NCBI RefSeq assembly: GCF_048323695.1
Contig: NZ_JBLWFT010000004.1
Coordinates: 124,001-188,000, forward strand
DNA: 64,000 nt
From: Aquisalimonas sp007126095
GTDB taxonomy: Bacteria > Pseudomonadota > Gammaproteobacteria > Nitrococcales > Aquisalimonadaceae
Direction: 5' to 3'
Part shown: positions 32,452-42,398 of the stretch, in pieces
Layout: every line of letters starts with the position of its first letter
Position numbering within the stretch: the stretch's first letter is position 1
Notes under the pieces: model-generated
Seen by the model: the letters and a program-made list of their open reading frames with translations, nothing else
Told to the model about the DNA's origin: nothing
The model's database searches: none
Translations under genes and position numbers: made by a program

Positions 32452-33771
32452 ATGCATTCAGAACAACCGAAAACGGCGCTCGTTCGAGCCACTGCAGGCA
32501 GCGCCCTGGCGCTGGGGCTGCTGGCAGCGGGCAACGCCCAGGCGGACGACCCCATCAAGGTGGGGATTCTCCACTCCCTCTCCGGCACCATGGCCATCAG
32601 CGAGACGTCCCTGCGCGACGTGGCGCTCATGACCATCGAGGACATCAACGAGCAGGGCGGCCTGCTGGGTCGCGAGTTGGAGCCGGTGGTGATGGACCCG
32701 GGCTCCGACTGGCCCACCTATGCCGAACAGGCGCGCGAGATGATCGAGCGCGAGGAAGTGGACGTGATCTTCGGCTCCTGGACGTCCGTCTCCCGCGAGG
32801 CGGTGCTGCCGGTGCTGGAAGAGCTCAACGGCCTGATGTTCTACCCGGTGCAGTACGAGGGCGAGGAGTCCTCCCGCAATATCTTCTACACGGGCGCGGC
32901 GCCGAACCAGCAGACGCTGCCCGCCGTGGAGTACCTCATGAGCGAAGAGGGTGGCGGTGCGGAGCGCTTCTACCTGCTGGGCACGGACTACGTCTTCCCG
33001 CGCACCACGAACCGCATCGTGCGGGCCTACCTGAATGCCCACGGCATCGGCGACGAGGACATCGAGGAGGTCTACACGCCCTTCGGCCACGATGACTTCC
33101 AGACCATTGTCGACGACATCGGCAGCTTCGCCGACGGCGGCCCCACCGCCGTGATCAACACCGTCAACGGCGACGCCAACGTGGCGTTCTACCAGGAGCT
33201 GGCCAACCAGGGCATCGACCCCATCGACGTGCCGGTGCTGGCCACGTCCGTGGGCGAGGAGGAGCTGCGCGGCATGGACACGGACCTCCTGGCCGGCCAC
33301 CTCGCGGCCTGGAACTACTTCATGTCCATCGATACGCCGGAGAACGAGCAGTTCACGGAGCGCTGGTTCGAGTACGTGGAGGAGAACGACCTCTCGGGCG
33401 GTTCCGACCGGGTTACCAACGACCCCATGGAAGCCACCCACATGGGTATCCGTATGTGGGCCCAGGCCGTGCTGCAGGCCGGCACTACCGATGTGGACGC
33501 CGTGCGCCAGGCCGTCTACGGCCAGTGCGTGGATTCCCCGTCCGGTTTCGAGGTGTGCATGGACGAGGAGAACCACCACCTGCACAAGCCGGTCATCATC
33601 GGCGAGATCGAGCCCGACGGTCAGTTCTTCCCGGTCTGGGAGACCGATGACGTGGTCCGCGCCGAGCCCTGGAGCGAGTACGTCGAGGGCAACGAGAACC
33701 GCACTGCCAACTGGCGGTACCCGTGGGTCTGTGGCGACTGCGAGGAACCCACCTACGACCTCGGGTTCTGA
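32452..33771 (+). CDS. urtA: Urea ABC transporter substrate-binding protein UrtA
   Basis: 439 residues. The Sec signal is about 1-26 (ALALGLLAAGNAQA). The mature protein starts DDPIKVGILHSLSGTMAISETSLRD and continues with SDWPTYAEQAREMIEREEVDVIFGSWTSVSREAVLPV and LMFYPVQYEGEESS, all typical of UrtA/FmdD-type urea or short-chain amide binding proteins. It ends NWRYPWVCGDCEEPTYDLGF. It feeds urea to UrtBC. GGAGG lies 6 bases before the ATG. The adjacent urease makes urea the clear substrate. Confidence 0.95.
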   Translation: MHSEQPKTALVRATAGSALALGLLAAGNAQADDPIKVGILHSLSGTMAISETSLRDVALMTIEDINEQGGLLGRELEPVVMDPGSDWPTYAEQAREMIEREEVDVIFGSWTSVSREAVLPVLEELNGLMFYPVQYEGEESSRNIFYTGAAPNQQTLPAVEYLMSEEGGGAERFYLLGTDYVFPRTTNRIVRAYLNAHGIGDEDIEEVYTPFGHDDFQTIVDDIGSFADGGPTAVINTVNGDANVAFYQELANQGIDPIDVPVLATSVGEEELRGMDTDLLAGHLAAWNYFMSIDTPENEQFTERWFEYVEENDLSGGSDRVTNDPMEATHMGIRMWAQAVLQAGTTDVDAVRQAVYGQCVDSPSGFEVCMDEENHHLHKPVIIGEIEPDGQFFPVWETDDVVRAEPWSEYVEGNENRTANWRYPWVCGDCEEPTYDLGF

Positions 33772-33911
33772 CGGACTCAGCAAGAACCGCGGGCGCGCAC
33801 AGGGAGCGTGCGCGTCACCGCGAACATCCGCGGGGCGGTCGTCCCCGCGACCCCCAAACACCAGAACACGGACACCAGCCGTTCACCGGGCGGCTCCGAG
33901 GAGATCGTGTC

Positions 33912-35651
33912 ATGTGCAAGACCGCGTGGACGCACCGCTGGTCACTGCTGCTTCTGATCCTGCTGGCGTTGCCCGGATCCGGGGCCATGGCGGACACCGC
34001 CCTGGATCAGGCGGAGGAGCGCGTGGAGGAGCTCGATCAGGACGACGACGAGGCCATTGAAGACCAGCTGGCTGCCGTCGAGGAGCGGGATCTGGCGCCC
34101 GGGACCGCCGAGGTGCTCAGCCGCCTGGCCACGGCGGACCGGCGGGAGCTGCAGGCGGCCATGGAGGACATCGCCGGGCTGCAGGATGCCGATGCCCTGC
34201 CAACCCTGTTCGCCCTGCAGGATCGCCGCCTGTACTACACCGAGGACGGCACCCTGATCATCGAGAATCCACAGGACGGCTCGCTCCGCGAGGCGACCAC
34301 CGGCCGTGAGCGAGCCGATCTCAGTTCGGGCGACCTCGCCCAGCCGCGGCTGACCAACGTGGTGCGGCGCACCCTGCGGCCCACCATCGGCGCCCTGCAG
34401 ATCTTCTCCGACGATCCGCAGGCCCGCCTTGCCGCAGCCGATGAGCTGGCGGAACGCCCCCGGCCCGAGATGCGCGACGCAATTACCGAGGCACTGGAGC
34501 GCGAGACCGCCGCCGAGACCGATCGCCTGCTGAACATCGCCCTGGCCCAGCTCGATCTCGACAGCGACGACGACGCGCGCCGGCTGGAAGCGGTGCAGAT
34601 CATCGCCGAGGTGCGGGCCAACCGGCTGCGCTCCGACCTGGAGGCGCTGACCCGCATGGACGACGACGGCAACTACCTGGAGCCCGTTGCCGAGATCCGT
34701 GAGGCTGCGGCCGCCGGCGTGGAGGCGATCGACCGTCGTGCCCGGTTCGCCGGCTTCGCCTCGGATTTCGTCTACGGCATGTCCATGGGCAGCGTGCTCC
34801 TGCTCGCCGCCATGGGCCTTGCCATCGTGTTCGGGCTCATGGGCGTCATCAACATGGCCCACGGCGAGCTGCTCATGGTGGGCGCCTACACCACCTTCAT
34901 GACCCAGAGCCTGTTCGCGCTGTTCGCGCCCCAGTGGTTCCAGTACTACCTCATCGCTGCCGTGCCCCTGGCATTCGTGGTCACGGCGGGCGTGGGCATT
35001 CTCATGGAGCGTGGCGTGATCCGGTTCCTCTACAACCGGCCGCTGGAGACGCTGCTGGCCACTTGGGGCATCAGCCTCATCCTGATCCAGAGCGTGCGCT
35101 GGATGTTCGGTGCGCAGAACGTGGCCGTAGCCAGCCCGCCCTGGTTCTCCGGCAGTGTGCAGATCATGCAGGGCGTGACCCTCTCCACCAGCCGCGTGGG
35201 CGTGATCCTGTTCGCGATCTTCGTGGTGGCCCTGGTGTGGTTCCTCATGAACCGCACCCGCCTCGGACTGGAGGTGCGCGCCGTGATGCAGAACCGGGAC
35301 ATGGCGGCCGCCCTGGGCGTGCCCGCCAAGCGCGTGGACATGTGGACCTTCGCCGTGGGCGCCGGCGTGGCCGGCCTCGGCGGTGTGGCGCTGTCACAGA
35401 TCGTCAACGTCGGCCCGGAGATGGGTCAGAACTACATCGTCGACTCGTTCATGGTCGTGGTGCTGGGCGGCGTCGGCAACCTCCTCGGGCCGGTATTCAG
35501 TGCGCTTGGCATTGGCGTGACCACCAAGTTCCTTGAGCCCGCAACGGGGGCGGTTCTGGCAACCATCCTCGTGTTCGCGGCCATCATTCTGTTCATCCAG
35601 TGGCGTCCCCAGGGCATTTTTGCCCTCAAGGGGCGGTCTGCTGACGATTAA
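33912..35651 (+). CDS. urtB: Urea ABC transporter permease UrtB
   Basis: 579 residues. It has a signal peptide (about 1-26) and a periplasmic alpha-helical domain of about 250 residues (AEERVEELDQDDDEAIEDQLAAVE, HEAT-like repeats DPQARLAAADELAERPRPEMRDAI). The membrane domain from about residue 280 (DFVYGMSMGSVLLLAAMGLAIVFGLMGVINMAHGE) is of the LivH type. The N-terminal extension is a known trait of proteobacterial UrtB. A 140-base gap follows urtA, with no terminator seen. Confidence 0.93.
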   Translation: MCKTAWTHRWSLLLLILLALPGSGAMADTALDQAEERVEELDQDDDEAIEDQLAAVEERDLAPGTAEVLSRLATADRRELQAAMEDIAGLQDADALPTLFALQDRRLYYTEDGTLIIENPQDGSLREATTGRERADLSSGDLAQPRLTNVVRRTLRPTIGALQIFSDDPQARLAAADELAERPRPEMRDAITEALERETAAETDRLLNIALAQLDLDSDDDARRLEAVQIIAEVRANRLRSDLEALTRMDDDGNYLEPVAEIREAAAAGVEAIDRRARFAGFASDFVYGMSMGSVLLLAAMGLAIVFGLMGVINMAHGELLMVGAYTTFMTQSLFALFAPQWFQYYLIAAVPLAFVVTAGVGILMERGVIRFLYNRPLETLLATWGISLILIQSVRWMFGAQNVAVASPPWFSGSVQIMQGVTLSTSRVGVILFAIFVVALVWFLMNRTRLGLEVRAVMQNRDMAAALGVPAKRVDMWTFAVGAGVAGLGGVALSQIVNVGPEMGQNYIVDSFMVVVLGGVGNLLGPVFSALGIGVTTKFLEPATGAVLATILVFAAIILFIQWRPQGIFALKGRSADD

Positions 35652-35662
35652 GGAGACCGATC

Positions 35663-36762
35663 ATGCAGCCGCAAACTGCGCTGTCCCGCGTCGGCCGACT
35701 GCACACGCGTACGGCCTGGTTGATCCTGGTAGCCCTCGCCGTGCTGGCACTGGTGGTGGTGCCGGTGCTGAACCTGGTGGTGCCGCCGGACCATCCCCTG
35801 CACATGCCGGGCTGGATGGTCACCTTGGCCGGCCGCTTCCTGTGTCTGGCGCTGGTGGCCCTGGCGCTGGACCTGATCTGGGGTTACACGGGGATTCTCT
35901 CGCTCGGCCACGGGGTGTTCTTCGCCATGGGCGGCTACGTCATGGGCGCGCACCTCACCCGTGTCGCCTACGATGACGGGCGCCTGCCCAACTTCCTGCA
36001 GTGGCTGGATTACAGCGACTGGCCCTGGTACTGGGCGGGGTTCGACTCGTTCCTGTTCACCCTGGTGATGATCGGGCTGGTGCCCGGCATTCTGGCTTTC
36101 ATCTTCGGCTTTCTCGCCTTCCGCTCGCGGGTGCGTGGTGTGTACTTCGCCATCATTACCCAGGCGCTCACGTTCGGCGGCATGCACCTGTTCTTCCGCA
36201 CGGAGACGGGCTTCGGTGGCGACACGGGCCTGACCAATTTCGATACCCTGCTGGGCTTCGAGCTGGGTACGCCCGGGTCACGCCTGGCGTTGTTCTGGGT
36301 GAGTGCTGCCACGCTGATCACCGCCTACCTGCTGTGCCGCTGGATCGTCACCTCGAAGCTCGGCCGCGTGATGACGGCCATTCGCGATGCCGAGACCCGG
36401 CTGCGCTTCACCGGCTACGACCCACTGCGTTACAAGCTGTTCGTGTGGGTGGTCTCGGCGGTGCTGTGCGGGGTGGCCGGTGCGCTGTACGTGCCGCAGA
36501 CCGGGGTGATCAACCCCTCGGAGATGGCTCCGCCGGCGTCCATCGAGATGGCCATCTGGGTCGCTCTGGGCGGTCGCGGCACGCTGGTGGGCGCCATCGT
36601 CGGTGCCGGCATCGTCAACGTGGTCAAGACCTGGGCCACCAGCGCCTACCCGGATCTGTGGCTGTACATCCTCGGCGCCATGTTCATCGGTGTCACCCTG
36701 TTCCTGCCCAAGGGGGTGGTCGGGGTTCTCGGCATGCTGCGCCGGCGCAGGGGAGGTGAGGC

Positions 36763-36766
<4 letters not shown>
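35663..36766 (+). CDS. urtC: Urea ABC transporter permease UrtC
   Basis: 367 residues. A LivM-type permease with about ten membrane helices (for example LALVALALDLIWGYTGILSLGHGVFFAMGGYVMGAHL, then the VRGVYFAIITQALTFGG and EMAPPASIEMAIWVALGGRGTLVGA motifs). It ends in a basic cytoplasmic tail (RRRRGG). AAGGAG precedes the ATG. The stop overlaps urtD (ATGA). Confidence 0.95.
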
Positions 36767-37614
<848 letters not shown>

Positions 37615-37632
37615 ACGGACATGCCTGCCCTG

Positions 37633-37738
37633 GTCGCGGCTTGCACCGCTCCTACAGACGGCGCCGTGATGCTGTAGGAGCGGCGCGAGCCGCGATAGAG
37701 CCAGACAGACCACCCGCAGGAGCGGCGCAAGCCGCGAC
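37633..37738. repeat. Three family B REP-like copies inside the urt operon (urtD-urtE gap)
   Basis: Copies of the GTAGGAGCGGC-NN-AAGCCGCGAC element occur at 37633-37655 (reverse), 37674-37696 (forward) and 37716-37738 (forward, with GCAGG for GTAGG). They fill most of the 159-base gap between urtD and urtE. They could stabilise the upstream mRNA or attenuate urtE expression. Confidence 0.85.
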
Positions 37739-37773
37739 GTTCCCACGGGAAGACACAAGACGGGAGAACCGAG

Positions 37774-38463
37774 ATGCTCCGCATCGAAGGCCTGAACCAG
37801 TACTACGGCGGCAGTCATATCCTGCGGGATATCAGTCTCGACGTGCAGGCCGGCCGCGCCAACTGCCTCATGGGCCGCAACGGCATGGGCAAGACGACGC
37901 TGCTGAAGTGCATCATGGGGCTGGTGCCCATCACGGGCGGCCGGGTGCTGTTCCATGGCGAGGACATCAGTGGCAGGAAGCCGTATGAGCGCGCCCGGCT
38001 CGGCCTTGGGTACGTGCCCCAGGGGCGCGAGATCTTCCCGCAGCTCACGGTGGAGGAGAACCTGCGGGTGCCCCTGGCAAGCAAGCGCTCCAGGGCCATC
38101 CCTGACGACATCTACGATCTGTTTCCCGTCCTCAAGGACATGGCCCGTCGCCGCGGCGGTGACCTGTCAGGTGGTCAGCAGCAACAGCTGGCCATCGGCC
38201 GGGCGTTGGTGCTGCAGCCGGAAATACTGCTTCTGGACGAGCCGATCGAGGGCATCCAGCCGAACATCGTCAAGGAGATCAGCGACGTGATCCGGCTGTT
38301 GAACCGGGAGCGGGGCATTACCATCCTGCTGGTGGAGCAGAAGCTCCCATTCGCCCGTGCCACGGCCGACCGGTTCGACATCATGAACAACGGCAGCGTG
38401 GTGGCGTCGGGAGAGATGGACGAGCTGGGCGACGACCTGATCCAGGAACACCTCACCGTCTAG
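37774..38463 (+). CDS. urtE: Urea ABC transporter ATP-binding protein UrtE
   Basis: 229 residues. The LivF-type ATPase has Walker A GRNGMGKTT (34-42), the expanded signature LSGGQQQQLAIGRALV, Walker B ILLLDEPIEGIQPNIVKEI (the EGIQP motif is characteristic of UrtE) and switch region ILLVEQKLPFARATADRF. It is the last gene of urtABCDE and is separated from urtD by REP-like repeats. It is convergent with yifB after 27 bases. Confidence 0.95.
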   Translation: MLRIEGLNQYYGGSHILRDISLDVQAGRANCLMGRNGMGKTTLLKCIMGLVPITGGRVLFHGEDISGRKPYERARLGLGYVPQGREIFPQLTVEENLRVPLASKRSRAIPDDIYDLFPVLKDMARRRGGDLSGGQQQQLAIGRALVLQPEILLLDEPIEGIQPNIVKEISDVIRLLNRERGITILLVEQKLPFARATADRFDIMNNGSVVASGEMDELGDDLIQEHLTV

Positions 38464-38490
38464 TCTCCGCGGGCCACGACGCTGGCCGGC

Positions 38491-40014
38491 TCACGCGCGA
38501 ATGCGGGAAGGCTCATCGTCCGCGGTCAGGCGTCGATAGCCCAGCGCTTCGCCTAGATGCTGCACGGTGACACGCTCGGCGCCCGCCAGGTCGGCGATGG
38601 TGCGGGCGACGCGCAGCAACCGGTGGTACGCCCGTGCCGACAGCCCGAGCCGCTCCATGGCATTGGTGAGGAATTGTGCTTCGGTCTTGCCGATGGCGCA
38701 GGCCGCGTCGATGGTGTCGGGCCCCAGCGCGGCGCTGGCGGCACCGCTCTCCGCGACCCGGAACGCCCGCGCCGCACAGACCCGCTCCCGCACGGCGGCT
38801 GACGCCTCCCCCGGTTCCGCCTGCTGCAGCTCGGCCGGACGCAGCCGTGGCACGCTGATCTGCATGTCGATGCGGTCCAGCAGCGGCCCGGAGATGCGGC
38901 CGCGGTAGCGCGCCACCTGATCCGGTGTGCATTGGCAGGCGTGCACCGGATCGCCCAGGTAGCCGCAGGGGCAGGGGTTCATGGCCGTGACCAGCTGGAA
39001 GCGGGCGGGGTATTCCACCTGGGCGGCGGCCCGGGAAATGCTGACGCGGCCGTTCTCCAGCGGCTCCCGTAGCACCTCCAGCGCGTGACGCCCGAACTCC
39101 GGCAGTTCATCCAGAAACAGCACGCCGTTGTGAGCCATCGAGATCTCACCCGGACGCGGGCGGGAGCCGCCGCCCGCCAGCGCGGTATGGGAGGCGGAGT
39201 GGTGGGGCGAGCGGAACGGGCGTCGGCCCCAGTCCGCCGGGGCAAAGCCCGAGCGTGTGAGCGAGAGCACGGCCGCGGTTTCCAGGCACTCGTCATCGGT
39301 CATGGGCGGCAGTATCCCCGGCATGCGCGCGGCGAGCATGCTCTTGCCCGTGCCCGGAGGGCCGCTCAACAGGATGGAGTGACCGCCGGCGGCGGCGATC
39401 TCCAGCGCGCGCCGGGCACCGCACTGCCCGCGGACGTCGGCCAGGTCCGGTGGTGCATCGGCGGTGACCGCCGGCACCTCGGCCCGGGCCGGCTCGAGTA
39501 GAGCCGTGCCCGCAATGTGTCCGGTGATGTCCAGCAGGTGCGCGGCCCCATAGCTGGCCTCGGGGTGGACCAGTGCCGCCTCCGGCGCGTTGTCGGCGGG
39601 GACCGCCAGCGCGCGCCCCGCCCGCCGGGCCTGCACCGCAACGGGCAGGCACCCGCGCACGGGCCGGAGGGTGCCCGTCAGCGCCAGCTCGCCGGCGAAC
39701 TCCCAGTGTGCCAGCCGGTCCCGGGGGATCTGTCCGGATGCGGCGAGAATGCCGATGGCAATGGGCAGGTCGAAGCGACCACCCTCCTTGGGGAGGTCCG
39801 CTGGTGCCAGGTTGATGGTGATGCGCCGGGTCGGGAACTCGAACCCGCTGTTGAGAATGGCGCTGCGAACCCGGTCGCGGCTTTCCTTCACCGCGGTCTC
39901 GGGCAGCCCGACGATGGAGACCGACGGCAGGCCGTTGGCGAGGTGGACTTCGATATCCACCAGCGGTGCATCCACGCCAAGGCCCGCGCGGCCGTATACC
40001 ACTGCAAGTGTCAT
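38491..40014 (-). CDS. YifB/ComM family Mg-chelatase-like AAA+ ATPase
   Basis: 507 residues. An N-terminal Lon-protease-like domain (about 1-180: MTLAVVYGRAGLGVDAPLVDIEVHLANGLPSVSIVGLPETAVKESRDRVRSAILNSG) is followed by the Mg-chelatase AAA+ core (Walker A LLSGPPGTGKSMLA near 215, Walker B GVLFLDELPEF, FQLVTAMNPCPCGY) and a C-terminal helical domain. ComM homologues are helicases that promote branch migration during natural transformation. It carries a cysteine cluster (CPCGYLGDPVHACQC). It appears unrelated to the flanking nitrogen genes. Confidence 0.92.
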   Translation of the reverse strand: MTLAVVYGRAGLGVDAPLVDIEVHLANGLPSVSIVGLPETAVKESRDRVRSAILNSGFEFPTRRITINLAPADLPKEGGRFDLPIAIGILAASGQIPRDRLAHWEFAGELALTGTLRPVRGCLPVAVQARRAGRALAVPADNAPEAALVHPEASYGAAHLLDITGHIAGTALLEPARAEVPAVTADAPPDLADVRGQCGARRALEIAAAGGHSILLSGPPGTGKSMLAARMPGILPPMTDDECLETAAVLSLTRSGFAPADWGRRPFRSPHHSASHTALAGGGSRPRPGEISMAHNGVLFLDELPEFGRHALEVLREPLENGRVSISRAAAQVEYPARFQLVTAMNPCPCGYLGDPVHACQCTPDQVARYRGRISGPLLDRIDMQISVPRLRPAELQQAEPGEASAAVRERVCAARAFRVAESGAASAALGPDTIDAACAIGKTEAQFLTNAMERLGLSARAYHRLLRVARTIADLAGAERVTVQHLGEALGYRRLTADDEPSRIRA

Positions 40015-40060
40015 GTGTCCCGTCCCTGGGCGTGCCGCGCGTCAGGGCGCGGCGTTGGGT

Positions 40061-40330
40061 TCAGCTCTCTCCGGCCTGGTCTTCGCCGCCGGTGCGCCCT
40101 TCCAGCGCCGCGACACGTTCTTCCAGCGCTTCCAGCTGGGCGCGCGTGCGGGCGAGCACCTTGGACTGGGCGTCGAACTCCTCCCGCGTGACCAGATCCA
40201 GGCGATTGAAGGTGCTCTGCATGGTGGTCCGGAAGTTCCGCTCCATCTCCTGCTGGAACTCCCGCAGGCCGGGAGGCAGGTTGGCCGCGAATTTGCGCGC
40301 CATCTCATCGAGCGATTTCGGGTCGAGCAT
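40061..40330 (-). CDS. ubiK: Ubiquinone biosynthesis accessory factor UbiK (YqiC, BMFP family)
   Basis: 89 residues. The pattern DPKSLDEMARKFAANLPPGLREFQQEMERNFRTTMQSTFNRLDLVTREEFDAQSKVLARTRAQLEALEERVAALE is the BMFP/YqiC signature: an amphipathic N-terminal region and a C-terminal trimeric coiled coil. UbiK, with UbiJ, assists late ubiquinone synthesis under aerobic conditions. It is upstream of yifB on the same strand and divergent from glnK. Confidence 0.9.
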   Translation of the reverse strand: MLDPKSLDEMARKFAANLPPGLREFQQEMERNFRTTMQSTFNRLDLVTREEFDAQSKVLARTRAQLEALEERVAALEGRTGGEDQAGES

Positions 40331-40361
40331 CGTGCACTCCTGATGATCACTGGTCTGTGTG

Positions 40362-40398
40362 CGCCCCGATTCAGTGCGAAATGCACCGAATCGGGGCG
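40362..40398. promoter_or_regulatory. Long palindrome with degenerate NtrC half-sites in the ubiK-glnK gap
   Basis: Outer arms CGCCCCGATTC and GAATCGGGGCG are perfect 11-bp inverted repeats, with inner arms GTGC and GCAC around a GAAAT loop. A perfect NtrC half-site TGCACC starts at 40382 and its partner GGGGCG is degenerate, so this may double as the enhancer for the sigma-54 promoter about 90 bases downstream. It could equally form an RNA hairpin. Confidence 0.55.
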
Positions 40399-40473
40399 TG
40401 CCGTTGGTGCGGTGCCGCCGGAATCAGCGTTCTGGAGCCAATAACAACATGAATTACCGGCATAAACAACAAG

Positions 40474-40489
40474 TGGCACGGGAAATGCT
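40474..40489 (+). promoter_or_regulatory. Sigma-54 promoter for glnK-amtB
   Basis: TGGCACGGGAAATGCT matches the RpoN consensus with a perfect -24 box TGGCACG and correct spacing to the -12 GC. It is 127 bases before glnK. glnK-amtB operons are classic NtrC/RpoN targets. Confidence 0.88.
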
Positions 40490-40615
40490 CAAGCCCTGTC
40501 GAGTCCGATGCGGGCGGCCGGTTTATGAAGCCTGTCCGCAGGGAGCCCCGCCTGCGCGGGGGAAACCGTACCAGGGTCCGGAGAATCCGGACCGGTTTTC
40601 AGGGAGTAGCCGGGA

Positions 40616-40954
40616 ATGAAACTCGTTACCGCAATCATCAAGCCGTTCAAGCTGGACGACGTGCGCGAAGCACTGTCCGAGATCGGCGTGCAGGGCATTA
40701 CCGTCACCGAAGTGAAGGGCTTCGGGCGGCAGAAAGGGCACACGGAGCTGTATCGCGGCGCCGAGTACGTCGTCGATTTTCTCCCCAAGGTGAAGATCGA
40801 GGCGGCGGTTCAGGACGATCTCACCGATCGCACCATCGAGGCCATCTCCAAGGCCGCGAACACCGGGAAGATCGGCGACGGCAAGATCTTCGTCTTCGAA
40901 CTGGAGAAGGCGATCCGAATCCGTACCGGTGAGACCGACAAGGACGCGCTTTAA
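40616..40954 (+). CDS. glnK: Nitrogen regulatory protein PII (GlnK)
   Basis: 112 residues, the standard PII length. It starts MKLVTAIIKPFKLDDVREAL. The T-loop GFGRQKGHTELYRGAEYVVDFLPK carries the uridylylation site Tyr51, and the C-terminal signature is GKIGDGKIFVFELEKAIRIRTGE. It senses 2-oxoglutarate/ATP/ADP and nitrogen status and plugs AmtB when nitrogen is sufficient. It is cotranscribed with amtB (33-base gap). Confidence 0.96.
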   Translation: MKLVTAIIKPFKLDDVREALSEIGVQGITVTEVKGFGRQKGHTELYRGAEYVVDFLPKVKIEAAVQDDLTDRTIEAISKAANTGKIGDGKIFVFELEKAIRIRTGETDKDAL

Positions 40955-40987
40955 CCGGCGGCCCGTGCAACCAAGAGGATAATAACG

Positions 40988-42214
40988 ATGGAAGTTACTG
41001 AACTCGCGTATGCGCTGGATACCTTCTACTTTCTGCTCTCGGGCGTGCTTGTGATGTGGATGGCGGCCGGCTTCTCGATGCTCGAAGCGGGCCTGGTGCG
41101 CTCCAAGAACACCGTGGAGATTCTCACCAAGAACATCACGCTCTACTCCGTGGCGGTGATGATGTACCTGCTGGTGGGCTGGAATCTCATGTACGAGAGC
41201 GGGGGCGGCGTGTTCCCGTCGCTGAGCTTCTTCCTGCCCGGCAGTGAGCCGCACACCACCGAAGACGGCTTCTCGTACTACTCTGACTTCTTCTTCCAGG
41301 TGGTGTTCGTGGCGACCGCCATGTCCATCGTCTCCGGGGCCGTGGCCGAGCGGATGAAACTCGGGGCCTTCCTGCTGTTTGCCGTGGTCATGACCGGTTT
41401 CATCTATCCGATTCAGGGTCTGTGGACCTGGGGCGGTGGCTGGCTGGATCAGCTCGGCTACACCGACTACGCCGGTTCCGCCATCGTCCACATGGCGGGC
41501 GCCACGGCGGCGCTGGCGGGTGTGCTGATCCTCGGGGCCCGCAAAGGCAAGTACACCAAGGACGGCAAGATCCGCGCGATCCCGGGTGGCAATCTGCCGC
41601 TGGCGACGCTGGGCACGTTCATCCTGTGGATGGGCTGGTTCGGCTTCAATGGTGGTTCGGAGCTGGCGGTTGCGTCCGAAGGCTCTGCGAACGCCGTGGC
41701 CACGGTGTTCATGAACACCAACTTCGCCGCGGCAGCCGGTGTCGTGGCCGCTCTGATCACTTCCAAGATCCTGTTTGGCAAGGCCGATCTCACAATGGTG
41801 CTCAACGGCGCCCTGGGCGGCCTGGTGTCCATCACTGCCGCGCCGGATTCGCCGGCCCCGCTGCTGGCCGTGCTCATCGGGGCGATCGGCGGCGTGATCG
41901 TGGTGTTCTCCATCATCGGCCTGGACAAGCTCAAGATCGATGACCCGGTCGGTGCCATCTCCGTGCACGGTACCTGCGGGATCTGGGGTGTGCTGGCAGT
42001 GCTCCTGTCGGTGCCGGAGGCGAACCTGGGCACGCAGCTGATCGGCCTGATCGCCATCTTCGGCTTCGTGTTCATCGCCAGTGCCGCGGTCTGGCTCGCG
42101 CTCAAGTTCACCATGGGCATCCGTGCCAGCGAGGAAGACGAGGAGAACGGTCTGGACATGCTCGAGTGCGGCATGGAGGCCTATCCGGAGTTCGTCTCCA
42201 CCGGCCAGAAGTAA
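40988..42214 (+). CDS. amtB: Ammonium transporter AmtB
   Basis: 408 residues with 11 predicted membrane helices. Conserved channel residues are visible: twin histidines His168 (AIVHMAGATAALAG) and His327 (SVHGTCGIWG), and the FFFQVVFVATAMSIVSGAVAERMK and WMGWFGFNGGS segments. There is no long cleavable signal sequence, so the N-terminus may be kept or is short. It conducts ammonium inward and is regulated by the adjacent GlnK. AGAGGAT precedes the ATG. A strong terminator follows. Confidence 0.96.
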   Translation: MEVTELAYALDTFYFLLSGVLVMWMAAGFSMLEAGLVRSKNTVEILTKNITLYSVAVMMYLLVGWNLMYESGGGVFPSLSFFLPGSEPHTTEDGFSYYSDFFFQVVFVATAMSIVSGAVAERMKLGAFLLFAVVMTGFIYPIQGLWTWGGGWLDQLGYTDYAGSAIVHMAGATAALAGVLILGARKGKYTKDGKIRAIPGGNLPLATLGTFILWMGWFGFNGGSELAVASEGSANAVATVFMNTNFAAAAGVVAALITSKILFGKADLTMVLNGALGGLVSITAAPDSPAPLLAVLIGAIGGVIVVFSIIGLDKLKIDDPVGAISVHGTCGIWGVLAVLLSVPEANLGTQLIGLIAIFGFVFIASAAVWLALKFTMGIRASEEDEENGLDMLECGMEAYPEFVSTGQK

Positions 42215-42238
42215 GCGACAACACAGTTGCAACACAGA

Positions 42239-42265
42239 ACGGGCGCCCATCGGGCGCCCGTTTTT
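42239..42265 (+). terminator. Rho-independent terminator after glnK-amtB
   Basis: A 10-bp stem ACGGGCGCCC-ATC-GGGCGCCCGT is followed by a T run (42261-42265), 24 bases after the amtB stop. Confidence 0.93.
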
Positions 42266-42294
42266 CGTTTACGGGAAGGAATTCGCCCGGCCTC

Positions 42295-42371
42295 GGTGGA
42301 CCTGAAGGTCCACCCTACGGGAGCATCGTTGGCGGTCCGGTGCCGCTGTAGGGTGGACCTTCAGGTCCACC
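42295..42371. repeat. Tail-to-tail pair of family A palindromic repeats after amtB
   Basis: A reverse copy (42295-42318) and a forward copy (42348-42371) of the same element found around ureG lie between the convergent ends of amtB and the deaminase gene, with a 29-base spacer. Orientation is opposite to the two ureG-flanking pairs. Confidence 0.85.
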
Positions 42372-42398
42372 ATGGCCGAGGATCCGCTAGCCAGCGCC

